This document shows, in pieces, positions 20,373-32,511 of a DNA stretch of 64,000 bases (position 1 is the stretch's first letter; every line of letters starts with the position of its first letter). A program made the translations under genes and the position numbers. The notes below the pieces were generated by a model. It was not told the origin of the DNA. It saw only the letters and a program-made list of their open reading frames with translations, and ran no database searches. Source of the stretch: Neolentinus lepideus HHB14362 ss-1 (Eukaryota; Basidiomycota; Agaricomycetes; Gloeophyllales; Gloeophyllaceae). The stretch is taken from positions 136,543 through 200,542 of the forward strand of contig KV425589.1 in NCBI GenBank assembly GCA_001632425.1, read 5' to 3'.

Positions 20373-22497
20373 TCATGTCTGGCGCTTGCGGTAGAGCAAT
20401 TTCGCCGTCTGGTGCGGGAGCACGGCCGCCTCGAACCAGATCTGCCGCGGGACGACACCGGGCTCCTCCAGCTGGATGTCGTAGTTGAGCAGTAAATGGC
20501 CGAGCATGAGCTTGAGCTGGTTCGCAGCAAAGAAGCGGCCGGGGCACGCTACACAGACACCAGCAGTCCAATCAGCCAATCACTCCAGTCCCAAGCGCAT
20601 ACACCCACCATGCGACCCATGCCCCCACGGCAAATAGTCCAAGCTCGTCGTCACAAACAAATGCCTCCCCGCGCCGCCCTCCTCCCTCCCCATCCTCGCA
20701 AACCTAAACGGGTCAAACTCCGCGGGGTTCCTGTACACCCCCGGGTCGGTGTGCACCGGGTGCGCGCACGCGGCGACGCTCGTGCCCCGCGGCACGAACG
20801 TCCCGTCCGCGAACGTGTAGTCCTTCAGCGCGATGCGGTTGAGCGACCACGCCTGCGCGCCGTTCATCCTGAGCACCTCCTTCAGGAAGCTGTCGAGGAG
20901 GCACATCTTGCCGAACGCGGTCTTCGTCCACCCGTCCTCTGCGATCGCGTCCGCGACCTCCGTCCGGATCGGGTCGATGTATTGCTGGTTCGCGGCGAGG
21001 TAGTAGCACGCGTGCGTGAACGTCTGCGGCCGTCGAGGATGAGGGGGTATGTTTACGCGAGAAAATGACGAGACGTACATGGGAAATGGTGTGGATGGCT
21101 GCGACGTTCACACCGAGCATCCTCCGGGTCATCGTATCCAGCGTCTCGTCCTTGGGCACTGATGCGATCAGCCAGGACAGCATGTCGTTCTAACGAAACC
21201 AACGACCGTTAGTGTCACCGTCATATTCACGATGGCGATTGCGATGCGGGACTTACCGGCTGGGCCGACCAATCCCCATCGGCCTCCTCCAGCGCCTTGA
21301 CCCGCTCGTCCAGGACAGGCTTGAGAAGCCGCATGCCCACGCGGATCTGAGATTGGATGTTCGTGAACAGATGGCCGACAACGCTATTGTAAAACAGAAT
21401 ACGGTGCGCCCGTTAGCAAGCGGCATGGAAAGCGGCAGCGGGGGCGAGTAGCGAGATGAGACACGACCTGTCACGGGTCCGAACAAAGCGTATCGACGGG
21501 AAGCGAATAGCCCGATATGGGTAGGGGAGCGGACTCACGGTTCGAGGAAGCGCGGGAAGAGACAGAAGAGCAGGCGGCACTGGAACATGTCCACGATGAA
21601 GCGCAGGTTCAGGTCGATGTACTCCTGGTCGCGGCCTGCAACAATAAAGAATTTTCAGCCGCTAGATGGCTCGCGCGACGGGCGCGATGGACTCACACAG
21701 GGGCGCCCCGACGAGGATGCGGTTGTTGATGCGGGTCGACAGCTGGCGGCCCGTCTCCAGGCAGGGGATGGCGGTCCACTCTGCATGGGAGTTAGCTGAC
21801 AGATGCAGCCGCATAGGATCACGGACCTTTGCTGTCGGTGAGGGGCATGTACTGCTCGAACGCGGTGATGCACTCGTCGTGCAGCTCGGGCGTCAGCGCC
21901 TGGATGGACTTTGTCATCTTGGTCTGGATGAGCGTGGTGTGGATCGGGTTCAGGTACACCTTGGTGCCGAACACAAAGTCGAGGTGCAGCATCTGCATCG
22001 CGGAGCGTAAAGGTTAATTAGGGTGGTGGACAGCTAGCGACTTACGTCAACGAGGGCGAGATCGAGGGAGAAGATGTCGTCGGGAGCGGCGCGAAGCTCG
22101 TCGGAGAGCTTCTTCCCGCTGACCACGACCATCCAGCGGTCAAGGATGGGGACCTTGAACCAGCCGCCTTGATACTAAAGGGCGGATGAGAAGACACGCG
22201 TTCCTGTAGAGAGGCGCCCGTACCCGCTCGTATCCTTCCTGGATCATATCCCTGCCACGGAACATGAATTGGAGGGCGCCGATGTAAGAGGTGAGAGGCC
22301 CCGAGGGGCCGATGGTTGGAATGCCATCGAGCTGGTTGGTGTCAGACGACGGGTCTGGACAGGTGCTAGTCACGTACGGGACCCGGCTTGTAGAGGGCGC
22401 GGATGGCGAGGGCGCCTACGAAGATGACGAGAAGCAGGACATAGGGACTGGTCATCGCGGCAGCGAGGACAGAGGGGGCGGTGGCGGCGGGGTCCAT
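20373..22497 (-). CDS. Cytochrome P450 monooxygenase
   Basis: Membrane-anchored haem monooxygenase, likely in the ER and fed by a CPR reductase. Ten exons close in phase to 510 aa: 22378-22497, 22224-22331, 22046-22174, 21827-21992, 21697-21780, 21539-21635, 21257-21383, 21079-21189, 20609-21023 and 20373-20548. A hydrophobic N-terminal anchor (about residues 17-33, [17 protein letters not shown]) precedes the Pro-rich hinge YKPGP. Later come the ExxR helix (FLKEVLRM), the PERF-like block [10 protein letters not shown] and the haem site WGHGSHACPGRFF, whose Cys is the axial ligand. That site is split by an intron just before CPGRF. Overall layout ([19 protein letters not shown], ending RKRQT) matches the agaricomycete P450s often labelled ent-kaurene-oxidase-like. 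The substrate is unknown. I see no neighbouring terpene synthase or other biosynthetic core gene. Confidence 0.95.
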
Positions 22498-23502
22498 GGC
22501 GGGAGGAGGAAGAGTATACGAGGAGAGTTGGATGGGTTGCGGGTGTTATAAAGGGGGCTGGGTGGGGAGGATGGACAGGCGGAATGATGAATATCAAGAG
22601 CGACCGAGGATCCATGGGGGATTCGGAGAAAATACAAATAGGCAATACAAGGTGATTCATTAACGACACAAAAGACGTAACGCGGCTACTCCCACCGTGA
22701 TCACCGTCGAATCTCCGATTTGCCCATATCGGGGGAAAATATCAGATCCAACTCACCCCCGAGTTCACCCGCCATGCTCTGTACGCCCTCTGAAACCGAG
22801 CAGTGTCAGCGATGACTCTGCTCCCTGACGCGTTCGACGTTGTCGGATCCTGCTAAACTTGGTCTATCGAAAGCGCCAACACAACTAGCCTTATCGACAC
22901 TGCGTCTTCCATGTATCTGTCCGACCATCCTTGGCTTTCATTCGGACATTTCGCGATGCCGGCTTCGTAGTTCTGCGACAAAAGTAGCCACATCCAAGTA
23001 GACCTCCTTGACTTACTGTCCCCACTGTCGAAAGCCTGAGGATCAGCGCCTCCGCCACCCCCTCAGCGCGATTCAATGCGCCGTCCAGCCGAACAGACTG
23101 GCCTTCACTCGACAGTATATGATCCAAGATTCCAGCACGTCACAACAAAGAATAGCATCCCGAACAACGGAAAAACTTTTTCTGCAACTTGGAACCAGGG
23201 CACCGCATGCTGACTCAGCCACCGATCTTGCTCGCCACGCGTCGCCCGATCAGATCCACGCGCCAGATATACGTCCGGTAAGCGCGCTGGTCGGCTTCCA
23301 TCTAGATTAGCCGAGGACGCACAGATTGTCAGCACCAAGCGGCCACTCCACCACAGACAGAACTCTCGCACCTCGCCACTCGGCCGTCGTATCTGCAGCG
23401 ATGGGCACCGTTCCCACCCTGTCAGGATTCTCACGTCACAACTGCATTGTCCTGACAGAACACAGCGCCCAGACGCGCCATGATGAAACGGGTCGTGTGC
23501 CG

Positions 23503-23511
23503 CTATAAATA
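23503..23511 (+). promoter_or_regulatory. TATA box
   Basis: CTATAAATA, about 100 bases upstream of the small open frame starting at 23607. The only strong core promoter signal in this long intergenic region. Confidence 0.4.
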
Positions 23512-23606
23512 TCGCGCCTCCCGTTGGAGAGCATCTGCCCAAATTATCGCACTGAAGCTGGACACCGCGTCTTCCATGTATCCTTGCTATTGCCGTCCAA
23601 ACTGCA

Positions 23607-23843
23607 ATGCCTCGAGTCTATGAAGCCCAATCCAGGCCAGACTCGGCCAGTAATATATTACAAGGCCGTGTCCGTCGCAAACCACATAAGTGGTACCAGA
23701 TGGTCACCGGGATCAGTTCCGGCCAACAGGTGTCCTCCTCATTGGCTGTGGCATGTCATCCCGATGTCCTGCGAGACAAGCCCCGAAGATCAAGCACAAG
23801 TGGAGCAGGTTCAGGACGCGGACCGGCGGCCAAGTCTCAGTGA
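23607..23843 (+). CDS. Possible small protein, 78 aa
   Basis: Single open frame MPRVYEAQSRPDSASNILQ.. that ends RGPAAKSQ. It is basic and Ser/Arg-rich with no recognised family. It is listed only because a good TATA box sits about 100 bases upstream. A shorter upstream frame (ATG at 23575, 15 codons) precedes it. It may be spurious. Confidence 0.2.
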   Translation: MPRVYEAQSRPDSASNILQGRVRRKPHKWYQMVTGISSGQQVSSSLAVACHPDVLRDKPRRSSTSGAGSGRGPAAKSQ

Positions 23844-23920
23844 TAATTGAATTACTGAAAAGTCTACGAGAGAAAATACATCCCCAGAACCCCCGGGATC
23901 AAACACGCGATAGCTAGAGA

Positions 23921-24037
23921 CAGACAGACAGAATAAATAGCGAACTCGGCGCGAACGCGATTGGCCTGGACGACAGCGAACAGACAGACTTAGATAGCGA
24001 ACTCGGCGCGAGCGCGATTGGCCTGGACGACAGCGAA
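23921..24037 (+). repeat. Tandem repeat, two ~60 bp units
   Basis: Two neighbouring units (23921-23980 and 23981-24037) share cagacaga, agcgaactcggcgcga and gcgattggcctggacgacag. They differ by one substitution in the core and a 3-base length change near the start. Confidence 0.9.
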
Positions 24038-24641
24038 TCAAACATGCCGGCCAATGCCCCGTGCGGCGAAAATACCTACCAGTCTCTGCGCTGCCGCTGA
24101 AGCTTGAAGAATGTCGAAGGCCAGCCCGGTTTGCTTCGCCGGGTATTCTCCGTACGAGGCTCGAGACGCAAGGTTTATTCGAATGCGAAAAGATGAGACG
24201 CTATATTCTGGTTCAGAAGTGGCGGAGGAAACGGAAGTTAACGTTCAAAGGTCAGCCCGGCTCGAAATGTTATATTCGTTGCCGGGTGCTGGATGGTCAC
24301 GGAACTGGGTTTAATCAAAGACGAGGTATGTCTAGGAATGTTCCGCCTCGACTGGGTAACGTACCTCTTCTCGCGGGGGAAATGGTGCACATGTTGAACG
24401 CGCGGGGAACGACAAATTTAAACGGGGGTGCGGGGGTTGAAGAGAGCACGTCGATATTCGCGTAGTCCTAACCCAAGACAAGACCACTCTCGCCGAATAT
24501 AAAGACTGCGCGCGCACTCTGAGGCCCGAGGACTTACAGCGTCGATCCCCCGCTCAAAGTGGAATATCGAGTTCGCACCGCTGGTTGATAGAGAGGTCTG
24601 GAGATCTGGGAAAAGCGCACAGGGATCTCGTCCACGCCCTG

Positions 24642-24710
24642 CGCCTCGTTATTAGCACCTCGTCCGCCTCGTTATTCGCACCTCATCCGCCTCGTTATTC
24701 GCACCCCGTC
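24642..24710 (+). repeat. Tandem repeat, three 23 bp units
   Basis: Three direct units of cgcctcgttattcgcacctc plus gtc/atc, at 24642-24664, 24665-24687 and 24688-24710, with one or two changes per unit. Confidence 0.95.
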
Positions 24711-25583
24711 ACATCCTAGTGCCGAGTGTCAGTTTTTGCATAGTGGCCAATGTTCGCCTGGTAAACGCATGTACTAGTACACAGCCTGAGGATGCCACTC
24801 CTGGCTCACGGTCCCGAGTACGGTGTCGCGGTCATTCTTGAATATATAAATATCGTGACGTACTTGACGAAAATGGTCGTGATTCGTGAATGCCATAAGA
24901 ATAATGCCGCGCGTTCGAGACCTGGCCACCAACGCAGCAAGAGCGCACATCTGGCCCGATGCGTCGTGGAGAGTGTATATTATTATTTACTTTCTCTAAA
25001 GCAAGAATCAAGTTAGTCATAGGAGGCCCTCATAAGCCGAAGACGGCACCATCTGTAGCATCCGCGTTTCCAGCGCGAATGACCATCAAAGAAGAGACAA
25101 GTAATCTCTTTCTTCTCTTTCTTCCTGAGGGATCATCATGGCCACTTATCCCGCGCCCCTGAACAAGCGGTACTACATCCCGCCGCCAAGAGATATGGCA
25201 CAATTCAGTCGCGGACGTCTTGTGTCTTGGTTGGTCGCAGAGTGGCCTCAAGTTAATGATCTCAGGTATGTCGGCCTTGTCGGAGACTGAATGCACTGGC
25301 CGTAACGGGAAGGTGAGGGCCTTCCTCGCAGGTATGCCACCATAGCTACATTGTATATGACTCAGATCTAATTACGAGAAATCATATAGACCTTGCAGCT
25401 TCGCATCCTGACGCCTGATCCCTGACTCGGATCCGACGCCCATCTGCGCAATAATATCTGAGCAGATGAGCATCAGACTACTAGACCATTATATTGGTAT
25501 ACGATGTTATAGTAAGTATCCATAAATATCAAAGCATCAGCAAAATCCAAAACAATTCGATATCCGAAATGAGCGGGTGTCGC

Positions 25584-28500
25584 TCAAGCTGCAGCCGTTT
25601 CCCTTTCCTTCTCAATCTTGTCCACCTTTGCCTTAGCCTTCCTCTTCTCCTCTCTCTTCCTCTCCTTTTCCCTCTCCGTCACCTCATCATCATAGAATGA
25701 TACCGTGCGGTTCAAGCTGTCCCGCCAAATGCCGTCCCGATTTACCTTACCTGTTAGTGGGAAGATCCACGTCGCTCGTCAACCTAGGTCTCGGTCAGTG
25801 AAACACCGGATGACATACCGTAGCGGGCCGTGTTCTGGTTCGCCTCGAGCGCTTCCATCCACTCGCGCACAATCTGCTTCGAATCTGACATAACGGGTCT
25901 TCAGCTGCATGCCGAAGCGAACAGAACAGCCGGCTCTTACCGACGAGGACGTTGACCTCCTCGGAGTGGAACCAGCTCTGGGTATCCTGGTTCCCATTCC
26001 CCTGTATCCCGACCTGCGGCGTGTTAGGAACATGCGCGTAAGTGCCCGAAGACAAGTCACGCACCTCATCATCGATAACCATGAATTTCACTAATTAGTC
26101 ACGAAAGGCCAAGTAACCGATGAGAAGCCGCAGCAAGGGCGAGTGCAGGAATGCACTAACCATGACAGTTCCGACTCTTATAGATCGCGTTAATGGGCCG
26201 GATTTGATCCTTTCCTGATTGCCTCTCTCAGTATCAGAGTATCTGACATCCCTACCCCTCAGGAACGCACCTGTGTACCAGTAGACGTCAAGATATTGCT
26301 CCTTGTCAACTTTTTTCAACTCTCGGTACATCTTGATCACAACTTCTTGGTTGGTTCCACCCTAAGTCCCGATGAACTATCAGCAACCCACGATAGTACC
26401 GCAGAATGACTGCACTGCTCGCCTGGAAGGGAACGCTTTCGCCCTTGTCGTTGAAGCCCAGACCAAGATATAACACAACCTGCACACCGCGCTTCGCCGT
26501 ATCGATGCACGCACGCACTACCGGCGAGGCATTCAGCGTCGGCGTTTGACTGCCCAGCCCAAGTTAGGCCATCATCCAAACGTCAAACTTCGTGAAATAA
26601 ACTTTACACTTACATGAAGATTCTTCGCTGGGCGTATCTAAATCCCGCTAACCACGCAGCATTCTGCGGGGTCCGGATGTCCTGGTGACCGGGCACTAGG
26701 TACGACAAGCAAGCAGGTCAGCAGAGGACTACAAGACCAGTATGACAGATAAGTATTGAATACTGACTTCCATGCGGTTTCCGATTCACCAGCGCGATTG
26801 GGAATGGATCGTGCGCTTTATGAATTACGTGGGGCCGAAAATCTTCGAGGAGCGTATCATCGTCGATGTTGGCGTCCGTCGCCCGTTTGGTACCGGCATT
26901 GAGGGCTATCGAAATGGTTAGGTCGAGATTTAGATATGCATGGCCACTTGCCTTGAGATAACGCTCGCTTCCGCTTCTCCACCGCCTCCTTGGATTCAAA
27001 CAGTGCCTGGCCATTACCACCCACAGGGGGCACCGCGAGGGTCGTGGATGTACGGCTGTCGAGACTACTCCTCTGATTTGCTGCAGAAAGCGATGGTCGT
27101 TCCGTCTTTCCGTCTTCCTCACCGTTCGGTGAATTGGAATCCTGTACTTTGACAGCGGGTGCTATGGTTTCGTCAACAGCTGTACTTGACCCAGCACTGC
27201 GTGCATCAGAAGTCGTCTGATGACCGTTCGCATTCTCATGCTCTCCACTCTTCTCATTCGTATCCTTACTCGGCTCCTCGTCTCGCTTAGCATCCTCTCC
27301 ACCAGAGGCGTGAGCCGAGCCCCCATTCTCACCGTTTGACACGACACTCTCTATCAACGTCATCCCGACAACGTCAAACAAGATATTGACACCGACACAT
27401 GATGATCACTCACTAGCACTTTTCCTCCTCGCCCCGATCCCATGCCTCTGCATCATCATCTCCACTGCGTCGGCAAACCGCTGCCTTCCACCCCCTGGTG
27501 CGTCCTCCCCGGGAGCTTCGTGTCCAGCAAAGTCTTTGAACCCCATCCCCATCAGCGCGCCCTGCCATTCGTCGTGATGCTTCCTCACGGCCTTTGCACG
27601 CGCCTGATCGCCCTCACCTTGTTGCTTGAGGAGCGCGCGTGCCGCTTTCGCGGCCTTGATAACGTCAATGTGTCGCAAAAAGGGGTTCTCGCCGTCAAAC
27701 TTGAAGCCTGTGCTGGGTGGGGAGACGGGGTTGGCAATGAGAGGGAGGATGGGCTTGAATTTATTGTTCCAGGACAGGACAAAGGTGTCGATGAAGGCGT
27801 TCACTATTGGCCCTTCTAGATGGATCATCATCTATTCGCAGAGGTTAATGGGGAGCCGTCCATAGTGCATAAGCACGAATAGCTACTAACCTCGACATTA
27901 GGGCGATCCTGTGATTAGTATAGCAGAATAAATCAGCATTCCACTCATCTCAAGCCGAGACAGTACGAGGTGAACACACCTGGATATTGTTGCTTTGAGT
28001 TTGAAATAACTTAGTTAGATGGTAAGTGAAACTAAGAATGTAACAAAGTATACCTATTCAAGAGAACCAACTTCTCATCCACCACCATGAACTTCGCGTG
28101 GAACGTTCCGAGCACGACACGATGAAAGTTCTAATTAAATTTTGATTAACACCAGACTGCTCGGATCCAGCACCATAGCGACAATGCAAAGAAGAAAACG
28201 TACCACGACTTCGAATTCAAGATTAGGTATTTCCTTCGGATCGGGAAGCTCGACGCCCTTCCACGCGTCAGACATAGGTGGTACCGGTGCATGACTAATA
28301 TTTAATGTTAGCTTCACTACCCCAGTGGTGTAATAGCACTGCGCACTTGTTCCATATTTGTTGCAATGTACCACGATCATAGATGACTGGGTGCCAGGTG
28401 AGGATCAGGTGACTTGAGTGAATGGGAGAGAGTAGCGACTCACGCTTTACGACGACTTTCTCCTTCTGACCTCGTTCACCTACTCTCCTGCTCAATTCCC

Positions 28501-29279
28501 TAAAAGCGTTAAAGATGATTTTATGCGAATCGGATGGTCTGCGGTCCATGTGAGTGCCGGTTCGCAGCAGGTTTAGATACAAGCAAGCATACTGAAGGTA
28601 ATTAGTAGCTCTATATCATGAAGATACATCAGAAAAACATTCGGAATTTAGATGTCGGAGCTGCTCACAGAAGAACTTGTTTCTCAGCGTGTACAATGCA
28701 ATGACTGAAAATGCTCGTGTTACTGACCAGCTCGTTACTGGGCCAATGGATCACTCACTAGTAGTGTTTCATTATATCAGGAATCACACTAATGATGGAT
28801 AATGGCATCACAGCAGACGATGCCATGAGGGGTGGTGATACAAGCCCGCTAAGCGGGTCACGAGCAAGACAGAGTAGCGTATCTGAGTATATCTTGAAAG
28901 AATATTATGGCGCCGGAAATCTGGTCTATGACATAGACTCTCACCTTCAAGAAAAGGTCGGATGGTCTGTGAGGGAATTTTCCAGATTTCTACGCCGTAT
29001 CCCAAGTGAATATCAACTTTCCCACTCTTACGTCTGCCAACTCACTGCAGCTTCGTCCAAATCCTCCTCCGTAAGGTCATTATCAGTGCGCCCCTTGTAC
29101 AAGTCATGTTTAATCTGAAAGCGCAGCAGTAGACGTTTCAGAATAAACGGCTTGGGGTACATCTTCGACGCTGCCTTGCGCGGGCTCAGTTGCGGATTCT
29201 CCGCAAGTGCTTGGGTAACGGTGGGCCCTGTCCTGCAGAGTGCGTGCGGTATCTTGGTCCTTTCTTTCGACGAATTCAT
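25584..29279 (-). CDS. Phospholipase D-like protein, two HKD motifs
   Basis: Member of the PLD superfamily, probably hydrolysing or transferring phosphodiester bonds. The N-terminus MNSSKERTKIPH leads into KAASKMYPKPFILKRLLL and SDLFLK. A middle part carries NAFRELSRRVGERGQ and the first HKD motif (VLGTFHAKFMVVD, H-x-K-x4-D). QDRPNVEMMIHLEGPIV follows, then a long acidic disordered insert (about 27360-26990). The C-terminal half has RTPQNAAWLAG, KRGVQVVLYLGLGFNDKG, the second HKD (NCHVKFMVIDDE) and GIQGNGNQDTQSWFHS. The last exon ends KEREKEREKRK-like with ETAAA; its acceptor is ccactaacag. There are at least 13 exons. The exact join around 28560-28680 is unclear: HAEKQ then YACLYLNLLRTG, or another splice. 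The protein is over 800 aa. Its substrate, lipid or nucleic acid, is unknown. Confidence 0.88.
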
Positions 29280-29331
29280 GGTTAGAATAAGCAGAGGGTT
29301 ATTCAGATGGGGTAACGGTCATATTTATAAC

Positions 29332-29338
29332 GGCAGTC
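29332..29338 (-). promoter_or_regulatory. TATA box of PLD-like gene
   Basis: Minus-strand TATAAAT within ttataaatatg, 53 bases upstream of the ATG at 29279. It supports the chosen start. Confidence 0.6.
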
Positions 29339-29690
29339 ATGGGCAATGCGGTCGGACCATCGGGGACCACCATTGGATGACGACACCGGCATCGGCAAAG
29401 ACCGCACACAGCCACGCACAGCCACAGTTTCTCAGCACCGCCACGATCGGGTTTCAAGTCAAGTCTATTTTTGTGGAGTGGGGCTTGGTACTTGAAAGCT
29501 TGACCACCAAGCCGAAGCAGGAGAGCCATGTTCTACGCTGCACGCCCGCCCTATTCCACAATGATTTGCATCCTCATGAAACCTGCTCTGATGCCTGCTT
29601 AGTCCTGTGCTCATTCAGACGCGCTTGGCGCATCTGCGGGAACATGGCATAATTTACAAACGCGAAGCGTTGAATACGTGAGCAGGGTGC

Positions 29691-29697
29691 TATAAAA
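29691..29697 (+). promoter_or_regulatory. TATA box, rightward
   Basis: TATAAAA about 68 bases upstream of an ATG in good context (ggccATGG, 29759). It may drive the DUF6533-type gene. An open frame from 29759 runs 57 codons (MAQAHEASPSSTGDF..) and ends in a potential donor region, but I could not connect it in phase to the next clear exon. Confidence 0.45.
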
Positions 29698-30335
29698 CAG
29701 ACAAACTTGGACACTGTTGCGGCGATGTGTTGTCATCAACTTGCAGTAATCATCGGCCATGGCCCAGGCGCACGAAGCAAGCCCAAGCTCAACTGGAGAT
29801 TTCATTTCTTCAGCGGATGAGCTCGGGTGTAATTTTAGAACAACTCGTCAGGTGCATCGTGTATTCCGAATTCCTGGAAAGCAGGTTATCCTACATGTAC
29901 AGAACACTGACACGCTCACTACACTGGCATAATGCTTCTCACGCGGCAATGGTAATAGACCGTGCGCAAGGTTGGTTGCCATTATCTGCAGTGCTGAGAA
30001 TGTCCGCTGCTTTCCGTGCCACCCTACCCGCATTATTCTCCGCCAAAGTAGTCGTATAAGCGCCGACTCCGCGCGGCTCGCCGTGTGGACATAACCTCTT
30101 AAGCTTGCAGGTTTCAGCTCGTGCCGGCATGTTTCCTTACGGCCTTAATCTCTTCCCGGCTACCGCCATATATCAAAGGTGGTCTGGAGGCGTTTGAGGA
30201 ATGACTGGTTGACCCCTCGTCCTCTCAACTCAGGTCCTACACTGCCGTCTATGTATACGCGGATGTTGGGGATACCAGTGCAATCCGGTGATTTTGTGCA
30301 AACCGTGCGTGATATATTTAGGGTCAATCTTGTCG
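29698..30335. other. Probable 5' part of the DUF6533-type gene
   Basis: Contains the possible first exon at 29759 and no other recognisable coding sequence. It is longer than introns elsewhere in the window, so the first exon may be shorter or elsewhere. Nothing else is seen. Confidence 0.35.
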
Positions 30336-32145
30336 CAGGTACAGTTTGATTCCTGCTGTTACTCCGCATTCGGCGTTGACTTAAGGATATTTCCAGCCGC
30401 TGGGACGACATGGCTTGCCTACGACATTGTGACAACCATTCACTTGGAGGTAAGTAACTAGTACGGTGGGGGCTTGTACCTTGCATTCGTCGTGTTCCTC
30501 ATGGCTTCATTGGGTTTGACAAAACAGCGTGCACTCGTTTGGAGGTGTGTCCAATTAATCTCTGGCAGCAGACTTCACCTAACTAGCGGTGCGGTCAGGT
30601 CTAAGCAGTCGCTTCCAACAATCTTATATTATCTAGTGCGCTATTTCACTATGTTCAGCCTAATGTCAGTTGTCCACCTCGAGCAATTGCGATCCGCCTG
30701 ACGCCCCCGTAGATTCAATTTAGCGGGTGGGCGAGTTGAACATTGCGAATATCCTTGCACGTCCTGACAAACGTCTCTCATCAGTAGAGACAAATAGCAG
30801 AGTCTCCACCACAGTACGCACTCTTAGTCTGTGTATAACGGCATTCAGCTGACTCGGTCATCTCAGTTGTAAGGCACCGAACCCTTCAGAAATTGGCATA
30901 TACTGAAAGTTTACAGTTGTGAATTTTGGAACTGGTACAGGCCATTGTATGTACCGTTCTTCTCAATTGTGGAGAAGCACGATGGTAGCCTGACGGTCAC
31001 GATTCCCAGCACCGGCCCTGAATTTTCCATGGCGTTAGGAGAAGCATTGTTTCTCATGCGTATCTGTGCGCTGTACCCTCAAAACTGGAAAGGTAAGTTC
31101 CACACGTATGATCTCAATTGATGAGGGTGTTCACTATTGTTGGATTTGCAGTCTTTGCATTGATAACATTGCTATATTTCTGTAAGTTGATCTCTTTCAT
31201 TGTCATCATTCCGTTTTCAGCTAGTATCGAACGTCCTTCACTCAGCTCAGATAACAGTGAGAGAGATCTTGTCCCACATCGCAAGAACGTCTGCGCTGAG
31301 CTGTCCTCATAGTCCGCCACGATCCTAATTGTCCTAGAAGTCCGCTCTATCCAACCAATTCCGATATCCCTTTACTTTCCAATTCCGGGGTGTACGACGA
31401 CGTCGCAAAGATACGTTAGAGAAGGTTACACTTCATGGTATGTGTGCTTCCATTAGCCAGGGCAATCCTCCGCTTACTGCAGGATGATCTTGTTCTAGGG
31501 CAATTGCCCTATTAACGTCCTGTATGTCTTCCTAAGAGATGGGCATCCAATGGTAGCTGAACACCTCCATCTGGTAGTTGTGTATTTCGGCCTCACTATG
31601 TACAAATCCATCCGAAGTTTCCACTGCCTTAGGAGGCAAAGTCTGTGGTCCACCATCCTCGAGATGCGTCACCTTGCACCGATGTACTATATCTTCGCGC
31701 GGGACGGCGTCTTGTACTTCTTCGTGTCAGTGTCCTCCCAAAAAGCCACTCCTGAGATGCTTACCTTTTCATGATAGTATTGCAAGTTCGTACCGTGTCT
31801 GGTATGGAATGTATTGTGTTTCTGACGTGCGACAGTTTCGAATTCATTGAACATGCTGTTCACGGTGGCATACACCGACAGGGCAGTTGAACAAGTGGGC
31901 ATTGCGTATGTAACCTTGAAACGGTATGCTCTGCGAGCCTGACAAGTGTGTTTCAGCGGATTGATGGCAGCGTACGGCGTGATGGTTTGTATCTTGTGCT
32001 CATCCGCGGAGTGAGATCCTGACTAATATACTGGCAGTCATCACGTCTTTTCCTGAACCTTCGATATACAGCCCTTGGCACGGAGGAACTAGACCATAAC
32101 GAGGATGAAGAAATTAGTTTCACGCCCCATAATCATTCACGATGA
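30336..32145 (+). CDS. DUF6533-type fungal membrane protein
   Basis: Multi-pass membrane protein of the DUF6533 family, abundant in mushrooms; function unknown. The order of conserved pieces fits the family. First is TTWLAYDIVTTIHLE (30386-30451). Then RALVWR joins across an intron to SKQSLPTILYYLVRYFTM (to about 30660). Next are YSCEFWNWY (about 30915), ALGEALFLMRICALYPQNW (31030-31090), VFTIVGFAVFALITLLYF (31124-31182), FGLTMYKSIRSFHCLRR, RDGVLYFF (31710), LNMLFTVAY, and finally SSRLFLNLRYTALGTEEL, ending at 32145. Introns have mostly good borders. The N-terminal exon is not resolved, so the start given is only the left edge of clear similarity. About seven membrane segments are expected. 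A few joins are uncertain; it could be slightly damaged. Confidence 0.75.
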
Positions 32146-32511
32146 GCCTAACCAGTCGGACTAACAAAGATAGAGCTGCACCAGAAATGTCGTGGTAGAC
32201 CGCTGTAATCCGTGCAGAATGGAATCAACGTTCTTCTAGGGCAATGCATACTAGTTGACTGCGACAAGAGTGGCGGGGTGATTGCAATCCCTTGCATTTT
32301 CCGCAGGAAACACGGAACAATGACCGAATTTGTCAATTGCCACGGCGTGATCAGTGAATAAAGCAAGGACCTATATTTTTGTCTCGATTTTCTGCGTCTT
32401 TTTTCTGATTCTACCTATTTTAATCCGTGTAAAATAGTCGCCTTACATGCGCCCAGACGTCGCAGCAGTAGCGAGATCACTGGGACAAGGACGACTCAAT
32501 ACAGAGCCTCC
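32146..32511. other. Intergenic between convergent genes
   Basis: About 365 bases, tail-to-tail between the DUF6533-type gene and PAN3. T-rich near 32370-32420. Nothing recognisable. Confidence 0.5.

Larger units (their letters stand above)
22498..25583. other. Long intergenic, about 3.1 kb
   Basis: Lies upstream of the P450 and downstream of the PLD-like gene. It holds a TATA box and a small open frame near 23503-23843, two short tandem repeats, and scattered near-repeated pieces such as gcgtcttccatgtatc at about 22900 and 23567. Open frames at 24061-24465 and 25030-25296 look random. I recognise no transposon protein. Confidence 0.5.

Noticed and set aside
20373..22497. A terpenoid gene cluster around the P450
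   Set aside because: No terpene synthase, methyltransferase or other core enzyme flanks it; the wax-synthase gene is over 20 kb away and broken.
24061..24465. 134-codon open frame in the P450/PLD intergenic region
   Set aside because: Composition is random-looking, there is no known domain and no promoter signal, and it overlaps short repeated words.
29152..29652. 166-codon plus-strand open frame
   Set aside because: It is antisense to the N-terminal exon and promoter of the PLD-like gene, whose family similarity is clear.
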